Assembly: GCA_003254925.1 (NCBI GenBank)
Contig: QANZ01051184.1
Coordinates: 44,184-108,183 of the forward strand
Length of the DNA stretch: 64,000 bases
Origin: Chamaecrista fasciculata
Taxonomy: Eukaryota; Streptophyta; Magnoliopsida; Fabales; Fabaceae
Direction: 5' to 3'
Shown: positions 63,930 through 64,000 of the stretch, piece by piece
Position numbering within the stretch: the stretch's first letter is position 1
Layout of the letters: each line of letters opens with the position of its first letter
The notes under the pieces: generated by a model
Seen by the model: only the letters and a program-made list of their open reading frames with translations
Database searches by the model: none
Told to the model about the DNA's origin: nothing
Made by a program: the position numbers and the translations under genes

Positions 63930-64000
63930 ATGGCTAAGAGAACAATTTTTGCACAGAAGCTGCTTGATGATTTGAAGCTGAGAAAAGAAAGAATGAATAA
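63930..64000 (+). CDS. 5' end of an unidentified plant gene, cut by the window
   Basis: The first ATG after a likely leader intron (acceptor ATATTGCAG at about 63844-63852) opens MAKRTIFAQKLLDDLKLRKERMN and continues past the window. The context GAAGATGGC is favourable. The peptide is basic and helical, with no domain visible in 23 residues. I have a vague memory of plant proteins of unknown function starting this way but cannot name one. The upstream 5' leader is long (from about 63360) and spliced if the acceptor is real. Confidence 0.6.
   Translation, partial: MAKRTIFAQKLLDDLKLRKERMN

Overview
This window is nuclear DNA of a flowering plant, almost certainly a eudicot. The genes have many short exons and long AT-rich GT-AG introns, chloroplast transit peptides are visible, COP1 and other land-plant families are present, and the spaces between genes are filled with plant-type MITEs, Helitrons, SINEs and LINEs. 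Single N characters (27665, 28142, 28635, 28970, 31407, 31516, 31736, 48509) look like assembly joins, and most sit in repeated transposon ends.

Genes, left to right. (1) 1106-3856, plus: a four-exon plastid protein of 247 aa that I tentatively relate to the At1g14345/DEAP2 family. (2) 6082-14667, plus: a complete 13-exon COP1 gene (669 aa; RING, coiled coil, WD40), the E3 ligase that represses light signalling, with two TGACGTGG elements just upstream. (3) 44277-48056, plus: a five-exon PFA-DSP-type phosphatase (210 aa). (4) 58925-59155, plus: a 76-aa ARGOS/OSR organ-size membrane protein with a short uORF. (5) 60424-60890, minus: a frameshifted MATE transporter fragment. (6) 63930 to beyond the window end, plus: the first 23 codons of an unrecognised gene behind a promoter rich in G-boxes.

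The stretch 14.7-44.2 kb has no convincing host gene. It holds foldback MITEs of several families, two Stowaway-like elements (one with a copy of itself inside), a hAT-like element, non-autonomous Helitron ends, three tRNA-derived SINE families, an RTE-type LINE tail and a minus-strand LTR with a tRNA-Met-type primer site.

The most interesting part is 49.1-55.7 kb. Two related Mutator-like elements lie 11-20 bp apart, each flanked by its own perfect 9-bp target duplication. The first (49093-50835) is a giant hairpin with arms of about 535 bp. The second (50856-55667) is a Pack-MULE-like element. It carries the 5' part of a THA8-like plastid PPR gene and the 5' part of a second, unidentified gene, facing each other, and an open chimeric frame of 151 codons runs across both. 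A PIF/Harbinger-type element (TTA duplication) is nested inside it, and a small MULE-type hairpin (9-bp duplication) is nested inside that. Just downstream lies a 5'-truncated LINE with an intact zf-RVT/RNase H reading frame. All family names rest on recognition by eye; no search was run.
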